A program made the translations under genes and the position numbers. DNA of 64,000 bases from Mesostigma viride. Its lineage: Eukaryota > Streptophyta > Mesostigmatophyceae > Mesostigmatales > Mesostigmataceae. The notes below the pieces were generated by a model. It was not told the DNA's origin. It did not search any database and saw only the letters and a program-made list of their open reading frames with translations. Numbering within the stretch: the first letter of the stretch is position 1; each line of letters opens with the position of its first letter. Below are positions 55,471 to 64,000 of the stretch, in pieces. The stretch lies in contig RPFO01000595.1 of the NCBI GenBank assembly GCA_009746045.1, positions 138,501 through 202,500 on the forward strand. Direction: 5' to 3'.

Positions 55471-55880
55471 CTCCGTTGGGAGATCATGTAGCACATTGAA
55501 TTGAATTGAATTGTAACATAACTCCGTTGGGAGTATATGTAGCACATAGCCCTTGAGAGGGGGCATATGGCCTATCATACATCCTAAGCTACTTCCTGCA
55601 AGGGTGGGGATGTAAAGGACCCTTGCTCTAGGTGCACCAGGGCACTTGCATCCCCATGATCTTCAAGCTATGCCCAGCGAAGGGGGAGCCTGTCATGGGG
55701 GGGAAGATCAGCATAGCTATACAAAAAGGCTAGGGCATGGCGTCTCAGCAGAGAGTTACTCCCTGCATGGGCACAACATAGCTAAATAAAGCTAGGCATC
55801 ATGTAGCACATATTCCCTTCAATGCTGGATAGATGGAGGTGGGCGAAGCCGCGATACCGAACTAATCTAACTCTAAGCTA
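55471..55880 (-). mobile_element. LINE-II-type tail split by ORF1-only copy F
   Basis: On the - strand a LINE-II 3' UTR (55,880-55,812) continues after the inserted copy F into GTGCTACATGATCTCCCAAC, the hairpin and a TTAA tail. The duplicated ATCATGTAGCACAT (55,483-55,496 and 55,798-55,811) belongs to this tail and is the TSD of copy F. Confidence 0.7.
55497..55797 (-). mobile_element. ORF1-only retroposon copy F (3' UTR only)
   Basis: A 301-bp 5'-truncated 3' terminus of the ORF1-only family, from the (AATTG)n tail and CTCCGTTGGGAG hairpin to CTAAATAAAGCTAGGC. The 14-bp TSD ATCATGTAGCACAT lies on both sides. Confidence 0.85.
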
Positions 55881-55929
55881 ATGTAATCTATATGAGGTTA
55901 ATATCTATAAGATTCATATATTGTATCTA

Positions 55930-57597
55930 CGACTTCCCTGAAAAACGCGCCCACAAGCGCGCCACAGAGGCGTTCGTCGACGCGCTGGACATCCCGGCCA
56001 GCCACGCCCAGCTGTTCGCTGCCGGCCCGGCATCGGCCCTTCGGCACCTCGCTGACAAGCTGCCCGCGGCCGGGGCCCTACTGCCCCCCCGCCGCCCGCC
56101 CCGCTTCACCAGCCTGCACCGGCTCCCCGCCGTCATCCAGGCCCGGCAAGCCCTGCGCGACAACAGCGACCCCGCCCGCTACGCCCGCCTCAAAGCCGAT
56201 TACCCCTCGGCCATCCGGCAGGCGACCAAGGAGCAGGAGGACCTTCATGTCCGCGAGTAGTTCGCCGTGCCCCTGGCCTAGCGATCACGAACGCGCTTGG
56301 GGAAGGGGGGCCGACTCACAAGCAGAATTTACTAGCTGACCTCATTTATGCCGACGACATCACGATTCTGTCCTCTGGGACGCTCTATGGGCTGTACTTG
56401 CTCGCGCTCGCGTCCCCACTCCCCTGATTACCGTCATCCGCACGCTGTATGAGGGGTCCACCACTTCGGTGCGCACTCAACACGGCATTACCCCGCCACG
56501 CCCACTGCACACCGGCGTCTGGCAGGGTTGCGTCCTGTCGCCGTACCTGTTTATTATTGTAGTGGATTATGTTATGCGCCAGGCACGTGCTCGCTTTGCT
56601 AGCATTGCAGGCCGTGCCCCCGGCCTAGCGATCACGAACGAGCCTGAAGAAGGGGGGCTGACTAACAAGCAGAATTTACTAGCTGACCTCATTTATGCCG
56701 ACGACATCACGCTCATCGAGAAGCCGGAGTCTGCCCAACTTTGGCTGGACTGCCTGGCGCTCGAGGCTCGGGCGGCTGGTCTAGAAATCAGCCCCAAAAC
56801 GGAGGCCCTGGCCCTCGGCATGGCAGGGCCCCCACCCACACTCCGCCTCTTAGACGACACCGAGGTCAACTACCCTACTTCAGGCCGCTTCAAGCTGCTC
56901 GGCAGTTGGCTTCCCGACTGCGAGGACGACATGACGACACGGATCGGCATGGCGTGGGCGCACCTCCATGACCACCGCCGCTGGTGGAGCAACCCCGCCC
57001 TACCCCGGATTGTCAAGCGTGACCTCTTCAAGGTCGTCATTCTGACGATCCTGACCTACGGCGCCGAGACCTGGACACTGACGCAGGAGCTGGAGCAACG
57101 ACTCGACTGGCGCCGTCACCAAGATGCTGCGGAAGGCCCTTAACATTCCCTTTGGTTTGCACATTAGTAGTGAGGATTTGTACGCTGATTTGCCCTATGT
57201 TTCCCACATTATTAGGCACAGGCGCCTGGGCCTAGCCGGGCACCTGGCCCGCACAGATCAGGTAGATACATAAGATAGACTAGCTGGCACCAAGCCCGCC
57301 CAGCCTGGGCGTTATGTCCTCACCTGGCGTGCCCCCGGCCGCGCGCGGTAGGGCCACCACCCGTGGACTTTTCGTGATAGACTCGGCATGGACATGTGCT
57401 ACACTAGACGTGACGGGCTCACACCCGGGCAGCCTCCTGGTTTGTCTGTAATATGGAGGCAGATGGTACGCAAGGATAGATGGCAAGTAGTGATGAAGGA
57501 GACCACCCCCAAGCCTGTGGGGGCTCCGCGTGTGACCAAGTATGGCATTCATAGCAATTCGGGCCGCGGTGCCCACACCCCTGTAACTAGGACCTAG
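55930..57597 (+). pseudogene. LINE-I reverse transcriptase (ORF2) remnant
   Basis: The first frame to 56,260 gives a basic helical linker. RT motifs then appear: DALWAVLARARVPTPLITVI, GVWQGCVLSPYLFIIVVDYV and LLADLIYADDITLIEKPESA (the catalytic YADD), followed by FKLLGSWLPDCEDDMTTRIG, LTILTYGAETWTLTQELEQR, and after a 1-base insertion near 57,109 TKMLRKALNIPFG and IIRHRRLGLAGHLARTDQV, with a TAA at about 57,271. The stretch coding ITN...KQNLLADLIYADDIT (56,628-56,711) is duplicated out of place at 56,279-56,365, directly before DSVLWDALW, replacing the expected upstream RT segment. Inactive. Confidence 0.85.
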
Positions 57598-57706
57598 ATA
57601 GCTTACACCCTCCATTCCATCCCATGTTCCCCTCCCACTGAGGACTTATGCTCACGTGACGCAGTCACGTGTCTATTAATTAATTAATTAATTCATTAAT
57701 TAATAT
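55930..57706 (+). mobile_element. LINE-I, longest copy (partial ORF2)
   Basis: Covers the linker between endonuclease and RT, most of the RT domain, the C-terminal region, a 3' UTR (57,595-57,655), the hairpin CACGTGAC-GCA-GTCACGTG at 57,654-57,672 and a (TTAA)n tail to about 57,706. The 5' half, with the endonuclease and any ORF1, is missing. Confidence 0.85.
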
Positions 57707-57766
57707 ATGATCCTAGGTATGTATGATCCACATTTCTGGCCTGCGCTGGTTGTCTCCTTGGTATAT

Positions 57767-58096
57767 CAAAGAGACAACCAGCGCAGGCCAGAAATCGGGA
57801 GAATCCGGACCATGGTAGCTCGAGCCTGCCGTTATCTTTTCCGCGTTTTCGAGTCGTTCAGGATGATGAAGATGAATGGTGATGGAAATGTGTATCCTTG
57901 TGCATTGAAATTATGGCTGGCTTACGTGTGGAGCGACTAGATGACCTAGACGGTGGGGCCGGAAACAGCATGCTTGATCAGGGCGTGTGTTTCTAGCCTA
58001 ACTGGCCGGGAGTGTCTAGTGGTGAGCACCATTGCTGCGATCGCTCTCCCACCATTTACGAGGAAATACCCGCAAATGGAAAACCACTGAAAAGGT
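57767..58096 (+). mobile_element. SINE copy 3 (330 bp)
   Basis: Same length and ends as copy 2 (CAAAGAGACAACCAGCGCAG ... CCACTGAAAAGGT). An inverted fragment of the first ~28 bp precedes it at 57,734-57,761, giving a foldback start. A clear TSD was not found. The box B region reads TTTTCGAGTC here, one or two changes from copy 1. Confidence 0.85.
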
Positions 58097-58539
58097 CTAG
58101 CTAGTCAGTCATCACGTTAGCCATGCCATGATTCCAAACGTCCAAGAACTGCACACGGTGCAAAGGCAAAAAGCCGGAGGACAGCACTTTCAAATGTGCG
58201 GCGGGAACCAAAAGCCCGCGGATGCCAGAAAACATCGTGTTGCGGCAGCGACGCGACGATGTGGACAACGAATCCAGTGCCAAGCTCCTTGGTATATGAT
58301 CCTAGTGTGATCCGTGTTGGAGCTACATGAACTTTCGCATTTTTCACGTGACTCCTGGCGCTCTGCAGCATTTAGCTTACTTTTTGCTGCTTGCTTCGAC
58401 AATATATGATCGACAACTGTGCATCCGTGGTGGCTACTCCAGACGTCTAGACCACGTGTGATCTCGAGACAGCTCAAAACGCTTGCATCGCTGACGGTGG
58501 TGCCAGCTTTTGCACCTGAACATGTACCAGCAAATCCCA

Positions 58540-61500
58540 TCAATGTGCCGAGCTGTTGATAAGTGGAGCAAAAGCGGCTGCCATTTTCTGGTATACGCCT
58601 CTCTTAAAAGGTACCACCTGCAGTTTTACAAGGGTTGCCAAAAGCATTTATCGGGTGGATGAGGTAGGTGAGGCCAACCACATCAAGTAGTAGGCAGCCG
58701 ATGTAAAGCTGACATTAACTTTCGGAGCATGGCAGGAGATTTACCAATAGACTGTTGCAGCTCCCCGAGAAAGCAAGAGAACAGCATGGGCATAAAGATC
58801 ACACAGATGTGTCGACAATCCTTAAAACCATAGCAGTATGACCTTCACATTCCAATCTTCACCCAGGCGTCTTTGTCTGATTTATAACTTTGCAGCGACC
58901 ATGACGAACTGATATCAAGCATCCCTCTATTGCGCTATTTCGGGAAAGGCGGTTGATCACCGATGCTATTCTCCCAAACCGCCGGCGCCTTTAAATGCGC
59001 TCCAAGCCTGTCTGTGGGCTCTGGACCGTGGGGCAGCCTTATGCATCCGGTATGCTTGTTTGCTGTGTCGAAGCCACAGTTGGGCCTGCACCATGATGCA
59101 GAGAGACTCCTCTGTGGCCTGCCCACTTGAGGCAGCGAGAGAAGCTGCGGTGCCCTCCCTCCTCGTTGTGTATAGGGGTTAAAAGTTCCTTTTTTGGCAC
59201 CCACGTGACGCATTCACTTGCTAATTTGTTCTAATTTAATTTAATGCAGGGTGAACCACCCATGGAGTCCACTACACTGAGGCAGCAAGCAACACAAAGC
59301 CCCGTGCACAAAGACATGATAAGCCCTATGTGGTAGCAAAACACATGCATGGGCATTTTGGTAAATCCTGTGCATGTGCCCCGGTGTGCCAGATTTAAAA
59401 ATTAATTGATAATCACCTAGACCGCGTCACGTGTGCCAGATGGCCCATTGTGATGCAGGAAACCGAGCACTAGACTGCATGGACGGGGCACACGACGTAC
59501 CTCGTCCACCGCGGCCTGAAGGGAGCCCCACCTCCACTCGCTGAATTCCGCATCATGGCTGTGGATGTCTATCTCGCTGTCCTGGCCGATGAATCGCATC
59601 AGGTACCTGACAGGGAGGGGACGGGGTTGGGAAGAGGGGGCCAGTCGGTGGGGTTGGGGTGATGCCCTCCCTTGGACTTTGGGGGGAATGCGGAGCAGCG
59701 GGTCTTCCTCGATCTGGGTGGGGTGGGGTGGGACGGGGTCATCTTAATTTGGGGGTCGAGTTGGTGGGGTCGGGCTGACATCCTTTCTTTGGCTTTGGGG
59801 GGAACGCAAAGCAGTAATGGGGGTAATGCAGCATTCCCCCCCCCCGGGCCATGGGAGCATATCAGCAGTGCAAGGTGTATGACGTCTCCTCTCCTACAAT
59901 GTGGGTGCCAAGAAGTTACCTATCTTGCAAACCCGGTACATAAAATCATGTGGTTTATGGAAAAGCCACCGCTCCGCTCACAAGCCACAGCATAGATCAG
60001 ACAATCTTGCGTGCCTTGGCTGGGCTGGCATGTAGGTGGCAGCGTCTTGGATCGAGCAGCGGAGGGGCGGATGCCAGAAAGTGCCTAACTGACCCCCTGG
60101 GGAAGGTCGGTCACAGCAGTTGCGAGTGCTCAGTGGTTGGGAAGCCGCCATCGAACAGGGACTGGCCATCGAACAGGGATCCGGGGATGAGCGGAAATGA
60201 TCATGAAAACGGTGTCCGGCGATGAGCGGAAATGATCATGAAAACGGTGTCCAGCGATGAGCGGAAATGATCATGAAAACGGTGTCCAGCGATGAGCGGA
60301 AATGATCATGAAAACGGTGTCCAGCGATGAGCGGAAATGATCATGAAAACGGTGTCCAGCGATGAGCGGAAATGATCATGAAAACGGTGTCCAGCGATGA
60401 GCGGAAATGATCATGAAAACGGTGTCCAGCGATGAGCGGAAATGATCATGAAAACGGTGTCCAGCGATGAGCGGAAATGATCATGAAAACGGTGTCCAGC
60501 GATGAGCGGAAATGATCATGAAAACGGTGTCCAGCGATGAGCGGAAATGATCATGAAAACGGTGTCCAGCGATGAGCGGAAATGATCATGAAAACGGTGT
60601 CCAGCGATGAGCGGAAATGATCATGAAAACGGTGTCCGGCGATGAGCGGAAATGATCATGAAAACGGTGTCCGGGGATGAGCGGAAATGATCATGAAAAC
60701 GGTGTCCAGCGATGGGCGGAAATGATCATGAAAACGGTGTCCAGCGATGAGCGGAAATGATCATGAAAACGGTGTCCAGCGATGAGCGGAAATGATCATG
60801 AAAACGGTGTCCAGCGATGGGCGGAAATGATCATGAAAACGGTGTCCAGCGATGGGCGGAAATGATCATGAAAACGGTGTCCGGGGATGAGCGGAAATGA
60901 TCATGAAAACGGTGTCCGGCGATGAGCGGAAATGATCATGAAAACGGTGTCCAGCGATGAGCGGAAATGATCATGAAAACGGTGTCCAGCGATGAGCGGA
61001 AATGATCATGAAAACGGTGTCCAGCGATGAGCGGAAATGATCATGAAAACGGTGTCCGGGGATGAGCGGAAATGATCATGAAAACGGTGTCCAGCGATGG
61101 GCGGAAATGATCATGAAAACGGTGTCCAGCGATGAGCGGAAATGATCATGAAAACGGGATGAGCGGAAATGATCATGAAAACGGTCGTGCAGGAAGGGGT
61201 AGGTAGGCATGTGCCCGATCCGCACCACGTCTTCCTTCATGGGTATATTAAAATAATAATTAAATTATTCTTTCAATGTTATTAAAGACTCCAATGCCCG
61301 AGTCTGCACGGTACCCACCGGACTGAACGCACCGGAATTAGAAAAAAATGCACACATCGGCACTAGAAAAGACTGCGCGCATCCGCACTAGAAAAGACTG
61401 CGCGCATCCGCACTAGAAAAGACTGAGCGCATCGGCACTAGAAAAGACTGCGCGCACCGGCACTAGAAAAGACTGAGCGCACCGGCACTAGAAAAGACTG

Positions 61501-62016
61501 CGCGCACCGGCACTAGAAAAGACTGCGCGCACCGGCCCTAGAAAAGACTGAGCGCATCGGCACTAGAAAAGACTGAGCTAGTGCATCGGCACTAAAAAAG
61601 ACTGAGCACACCAGAATCAGAAAAGCAAGACCCACCTCCCATTTATGGATTTCCGATCTACAAGTTGCTTTTGTTACGCGGCAACCAAGACAACTACCCC
61701 GTAGAGTGGCCACGACACGCTATATTGACCAAGCTCGTGGCTCTTCACCACGGTCGCACATGCACACGAACATGTTGCTAGTCAACATTGTGGTATCAGA
61801 CGTGTGGTATTGAACACAATGGGATTTTGAACAGGCATCATGGCGGGCGGGTGGGCGGGCGGAGGGGGGGGGGGGCGGGCAAGAAACAGCTTGAGTCGTC
61901 ACAAGGCAAGAGAAGCTACGAGACCAGCCTTAACTTGTACAAGCGACAAGAGCAGCCTTGAGCTTGCACAAGATGCGCCATGATCGTGGGATATGCCTGC
62001 CTTGCGTCCCTTGCCA

Positions 62017-62072
<56 letters not shown>

Positions 62073-63818
62073 GGCAAGGTTCACAAAGACCAAGGATGAC
62101 TAAGAAGCTAAGGACCCGGCATAGGGCTACTGGATATCAAGGACACACTAGGAGAGGGTTCCCACTACACACGTACAGAACGGCCAGCCGAATGTCACAT
62201 ACCACCGCTGCGTCTGGCCCTTGTAATCCCGCCAGTGACCCGTCAGCCTCGCCCGCACCTCAGGGGGGAAGTCGTAGCTGAGCCACTCGGGGAGCTGGTG
62301 GATGCTAGCATCCGCCACCACGACGGCCAGCCGACATCGACACAAGCACATCGGCCGCCGTTGGGAAGGGAGGCACGACACAGCAGGAGACCGTTAGAGG
62401 CCACATGAGGCAGGCCATCAGAGGCATACAAGGTACCATGCCATTACAGGCACAGGAGGTACTTACTTCCATTGAGGGTGATTCCTCGTGTTCATGAGTG
62501 GGAGAGCGATCGCAGCAGTGGTGCTTACAACTGGACACTCCTGGCCGCTAGTAGGAAGTAGGAACAAAGGCGCTGATCACGCGAGCTTCTCCCGACTTCT
62601 GGCCTGCGCTGGTTGTCTAGTTGATATGAAGTGGTCATTGGAGGCCTATGAAGTTGTGCAGGCAGACGTTCATGGTTGAGATGAGCAACGCCCTGGAGAG
62701 CAAGACAAGTCAAACTAAAAAAGAAAGAAAAAAAAGGAAGCCCCTGCCGCAAGCAATCTGTCGCACCGCCAAGCGAATGCCAGAAGGAGGTTGTGCCCCT
62801 GGAGCCGAACTCAGGATCACAACACCTCAGTACATGGGTCTCACGACGACCAAGTCCTTTACAGCGTAGAAAAAGCATGCGTAATATTAAATAAACAAAG
62901 ATGGGTATGACCCCTGCAAGGCCTTGGAACACTGCATCGATCCCTATTGCCCTGGGCAGTAGGCTTGGTGAGGAAACGCCCTTACCGCGGGGCATCCGCT
63001 GCCCTGGTTGCTCACAAAAGCCTTCGTTAGTTCTACAAAAGCATTCTAGATCCACGAAAGCCTCATAGTTCCACAAAAGCCTCCTAGTTGTACAAAAGTC
63101 TGTGCTAGCTTCTGCTATAACTAGGGAGGGTTCCAGCTGGGGAACCAGCTAGGGAACCAGCTAGGGAACCAGCTAGGGAACCAGCTAGGGAACCAGCTAG
63201 GGAACCAGCTAGGGATCCAGCTAGGGAACCAGCTGGGGAACCAGCTAGGGAACCAGTTAGGGAACCAGTTAGGGAACCAGCTAGGGAACCAGTTAGGGAA
63301 CCAGCTAGGGAACCAGTTAGGGAACCAGCTAGGGAACCAGTTAGGGAACCAGCTAGGGAACCAGCTAGGGAACCAGTTAGGGAACCAGCTAGGGAACCAG
63401 TTAGGGAACCAGCTAGGGAACCAGTTAGGGAACCAGCTAGGGAACCAGCTAGGGAACCAGCTAGGGAACCACCCGTACCTCTGCTGGTTGCATCCCCCGT
63501 ACCTCTGCTGGTTCTGCCCCTAGTTTTTCCACCCGTACCTCTGCTAGTTCTACCACCCGTACCTCTGCTGGTTCTGCCCCTAGTTTTCCCCCACGTACCT
63601 CTGCTAGTTCTACCACCCGTACCTCTGCTGGTTCTGCCCCTAGTTCTACCACCCGTACCTCTGCTAGTTCTACCACCCGTACCTCTGCTGGTCCTGCCCC
63701 TAGTTCTACCACCCCGTACCTCTGCTAGTATCTCCACGCGATTCTGGGGAATCCCCGTCTCCTCAAACAGCTCCCGGAAGGCCGCCGCTTCCACGTCCTC
63801 GCCCTCCTCAACGCCACC
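58540..63818 (-). CDS. Nudix hydrolase, RppH/NUDX25-27 type (3' exons)
   Basis: Four spliced exons on the - strand: 63,818-63,720, 62,294-62,203, 59,606-59,501 and 58,617-58,540, all GT-AG with matching phases (33 + 31 + 35 + 25 codons). The first carries a perfect Nudix box, G-x5-E-x7-R-E-L-F-E-E-T-G-I (GGVEEGEDVEAAAFRELFEE, then TGI), the Mg2+-binding catalytic helix. Then follow LPEWLSYDFPPEVRARLTGH, KGQTQRWYLMRFIGQD, SEIDIHSHDAEFSEWRW and VVPFKRGVYQKMAAAFAP, with a TGA at 58,540-58,542. The order and the motifs WLxYDFP, GQxQxW, DSEI, EFxxWRW and FKRxVY match bacterial RppH and plant NUDX25-27, which hydrolyse diadenosine polyphosphates or cap-like 5' ends. The exons for the N-terminus (before PQ-GG) were not identified; they lie upstream, probably beyond the window. 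A possible piece, RYCMTLLND, is at about 63,900-63,930. All three introns hold repeats or mobile-element pieces. No targeting peptide can be judged. Confidence 0.9.
58925..59215. repeat. Relative of the inverted-repeat arm, inside intron 4
   Basis: About 59,050-59,215 resembles 10,866-11,030 (CCATGATGCAGAGA, CCACTTGAGGCAG, GTGTATAGGGGTT, CACCCA.GTGACGCA), the segment next to the GGAT microsatellite in the inverted-repeat arms. It lies in the Nudix intron 58,618-59,500. It suggests the arm contains a dispersed repeat. Confidence 0.65.
60187..61185. repeat. 35-bp minisatellite, about 28 copies, intronic
   Basis: The unit GATGAGCGGAAATGATCATG plus AAAACGGTGTCCAGC is repeated head to tail with few variants (AGC/GGC/GGG at the unit end, GATGGGC in some). 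Each unit contains the palindrome ATGATCAT. There are no unique spacers, so it is not a CRISPR. It lies in the Nudix intron 59,607-62,202. Confidence 0.97.
61330..61612. repeat. 25-bp minisatellite, about 11 copies, intronic
   Basis: Unit GCGCACCGGCACTAGAAAAG plus ACTGC with variants (ATCGG, ATCCG, GAGC). It lies in the same Nudix intron as the 35-bp array and is unrelated to it in sequence. Confidence 0.95.
62018..62073. repeat. (CCTG)n microsatellite
   Basis: About 13 CCTG units in the Nudix intron 59,607-62,202. Flanking TTGCC... and GGGCAAGG form a short inverted pair. Confidence 0.95.
62493..62625 (-). mobile_element. SINE copy 4 (diverged, internally deleted)
   Basis: On the - strand it starts with CTAGACAACCAGCGCAGGCC and then, without the middle segment holding box B, joins the second half (GGGAGAGCGATCGCAGCA on the + strand). 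It lies in the Nudix intron 62,295-63,719. No TSD was recognised. Confidence 0.65.
63128..63470. repeat. 12-bp minisatellite AGCTAGGGAACC
   Basis: About 28 tandem AGCTAGGGAACC / AGTTAGGGAACC units in the Nudix intron 62,295-63,719. Read on the - strand the array is open (Gly-Ser-Leu-Ala/Thr), which is why a long but spurious reading frame extends from the exon. Confidence 0.95.
63471..63719. repeat. Tandem copies of the exon-intron junction
   Basis: Units of about 24-36 bp on the - strand containing AGCAGAGGTACGGG, the same sequence that ends the Nudix-box exon and starts its intron (AGCAGAG|GTACGGG). Eight extra copies follow the authentic junction at 63,720/63,719, so the array appears to have arisen by tandem duplication of the 5' splice site and its surroundings. 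Confidence 0.85.
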
Positions 63819-64000
63819 CTGGAAGCACCTCAGGAGTCCACGTTAACATCATGGATATAGGAGCATGGATACAGGAGCTAATGCCGGGTAAATAACAACA
63901 TACCAGTATCATTCAGGAGGGTCATGCAGTATCTTAAAAGGGCACCAAGTGTAACCCCAGCGGATCACGGCTGACTGCCCCATGGCGTGCTGATGGTTTG

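Noticed and set aside
60187-61185. CRISPR-like appearance of the regularly spaced 35-bp repeat
   Set aside because: The units are contiguous with no unique spacers, and the array lies in an intron of a eukaryotic gene.
63105-63794. 229-aa protein with a Nudix box followed by Gly-Ser-Leu repeats
   Set aside because: The Nudix exon ends at 63,720 with a good donor and joins 62,294 in phase with conserved residues; the repeat part is an open intron array. Read-through is kept only as a splicing possibility.

Overview
The window is nuclear DNA of an intron-containing eukaryote, most probably a green alga or other member of Viridiplantae; species is not resolvable from the sequence. The grounds are spliced genes with GT-AG introns, a Nudix hydrolase whose spliced protein matches the RppH / plant NUDX25-27 type, AATAAA-type 3' ends in the retroelements, a Ty1-copia element, and L1-like elements with ORF1 proteins. 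Only two host genes can be defended with splice models. Both are in the right part: a + strand gene of five exons (50,129-54,087, unknown function, 488 aa) and a - strand Nudix hydrolase (58,540 to at least 63,818; the 5' end lies outside or is unrecognised). They converge on each other. A 513-codon intronless ORF (135-1,676, - strand) at the left edge is intact but unassigned.

Almost everything else is transposable elements. Between 12.9 and 38.4 kb they form a nest that can be reconstructed from target-site duplications (TSDs) and from coding sequence that resumes across each insertion. A LINE-II fragment (12,883-38,410, - strand) was hit by a LINE-III fragment (13,048-38,364), which was hit by an ORF1-only retroposon (copy A, 13,559-38,275). 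Copy A was hit by a TTAA-specific DNA element (14,064-15,781), by an 11.9-kb element with terminal inverted repeats (TIRs) that carries satellite arrays (16,210-28,142), and by two more ORF1-only copies (E and C). C was hit by a MITE, a SINE and a second MITE. The second MITE carries a TTAA element inside its own TIR, and that element carries another LINE-II fragment. Copy D sits at the C junction. The deepest line has seven generations.

Flanking the nest is a 3-kb inverted repeat (9,088-12,292 and 39,676-42,575, continuing at 49,450-49,545) with long GGAT/GCATGGAT microsatellites in each arm. Once the nest is removed the arms lie only about 1.8 kb apart. A Copia element (42,576-49,449, TSD CCAGC) inserted into the right arm, and a 493-bp MITE then inserted into its 5' LTR only.

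The most notable biology: (1) a family of ORF1-only retroposons (5' UTR, L1-like ORF1, 3' UTR and tail, no reverse transcriptase), several with clean TSDs, comparable in layout to mammalian HAL1 and sharing a 3' hairpin with the RT-coding LINE-II family; (2) an 11.9-kb TIR element with 3-bp TSD and inverted subterminal arrays of ~172-bp satellite monomers; (3) a SINE family with 12-17 bp TSDs and a tRNA-like box B; (4) an intronic tandem array in the Nudix gene that has copied its own 5' splice site eight times. Labels LINE-I, LINE-II, LINE-III and ORF1-only copies A-F are local to this report.
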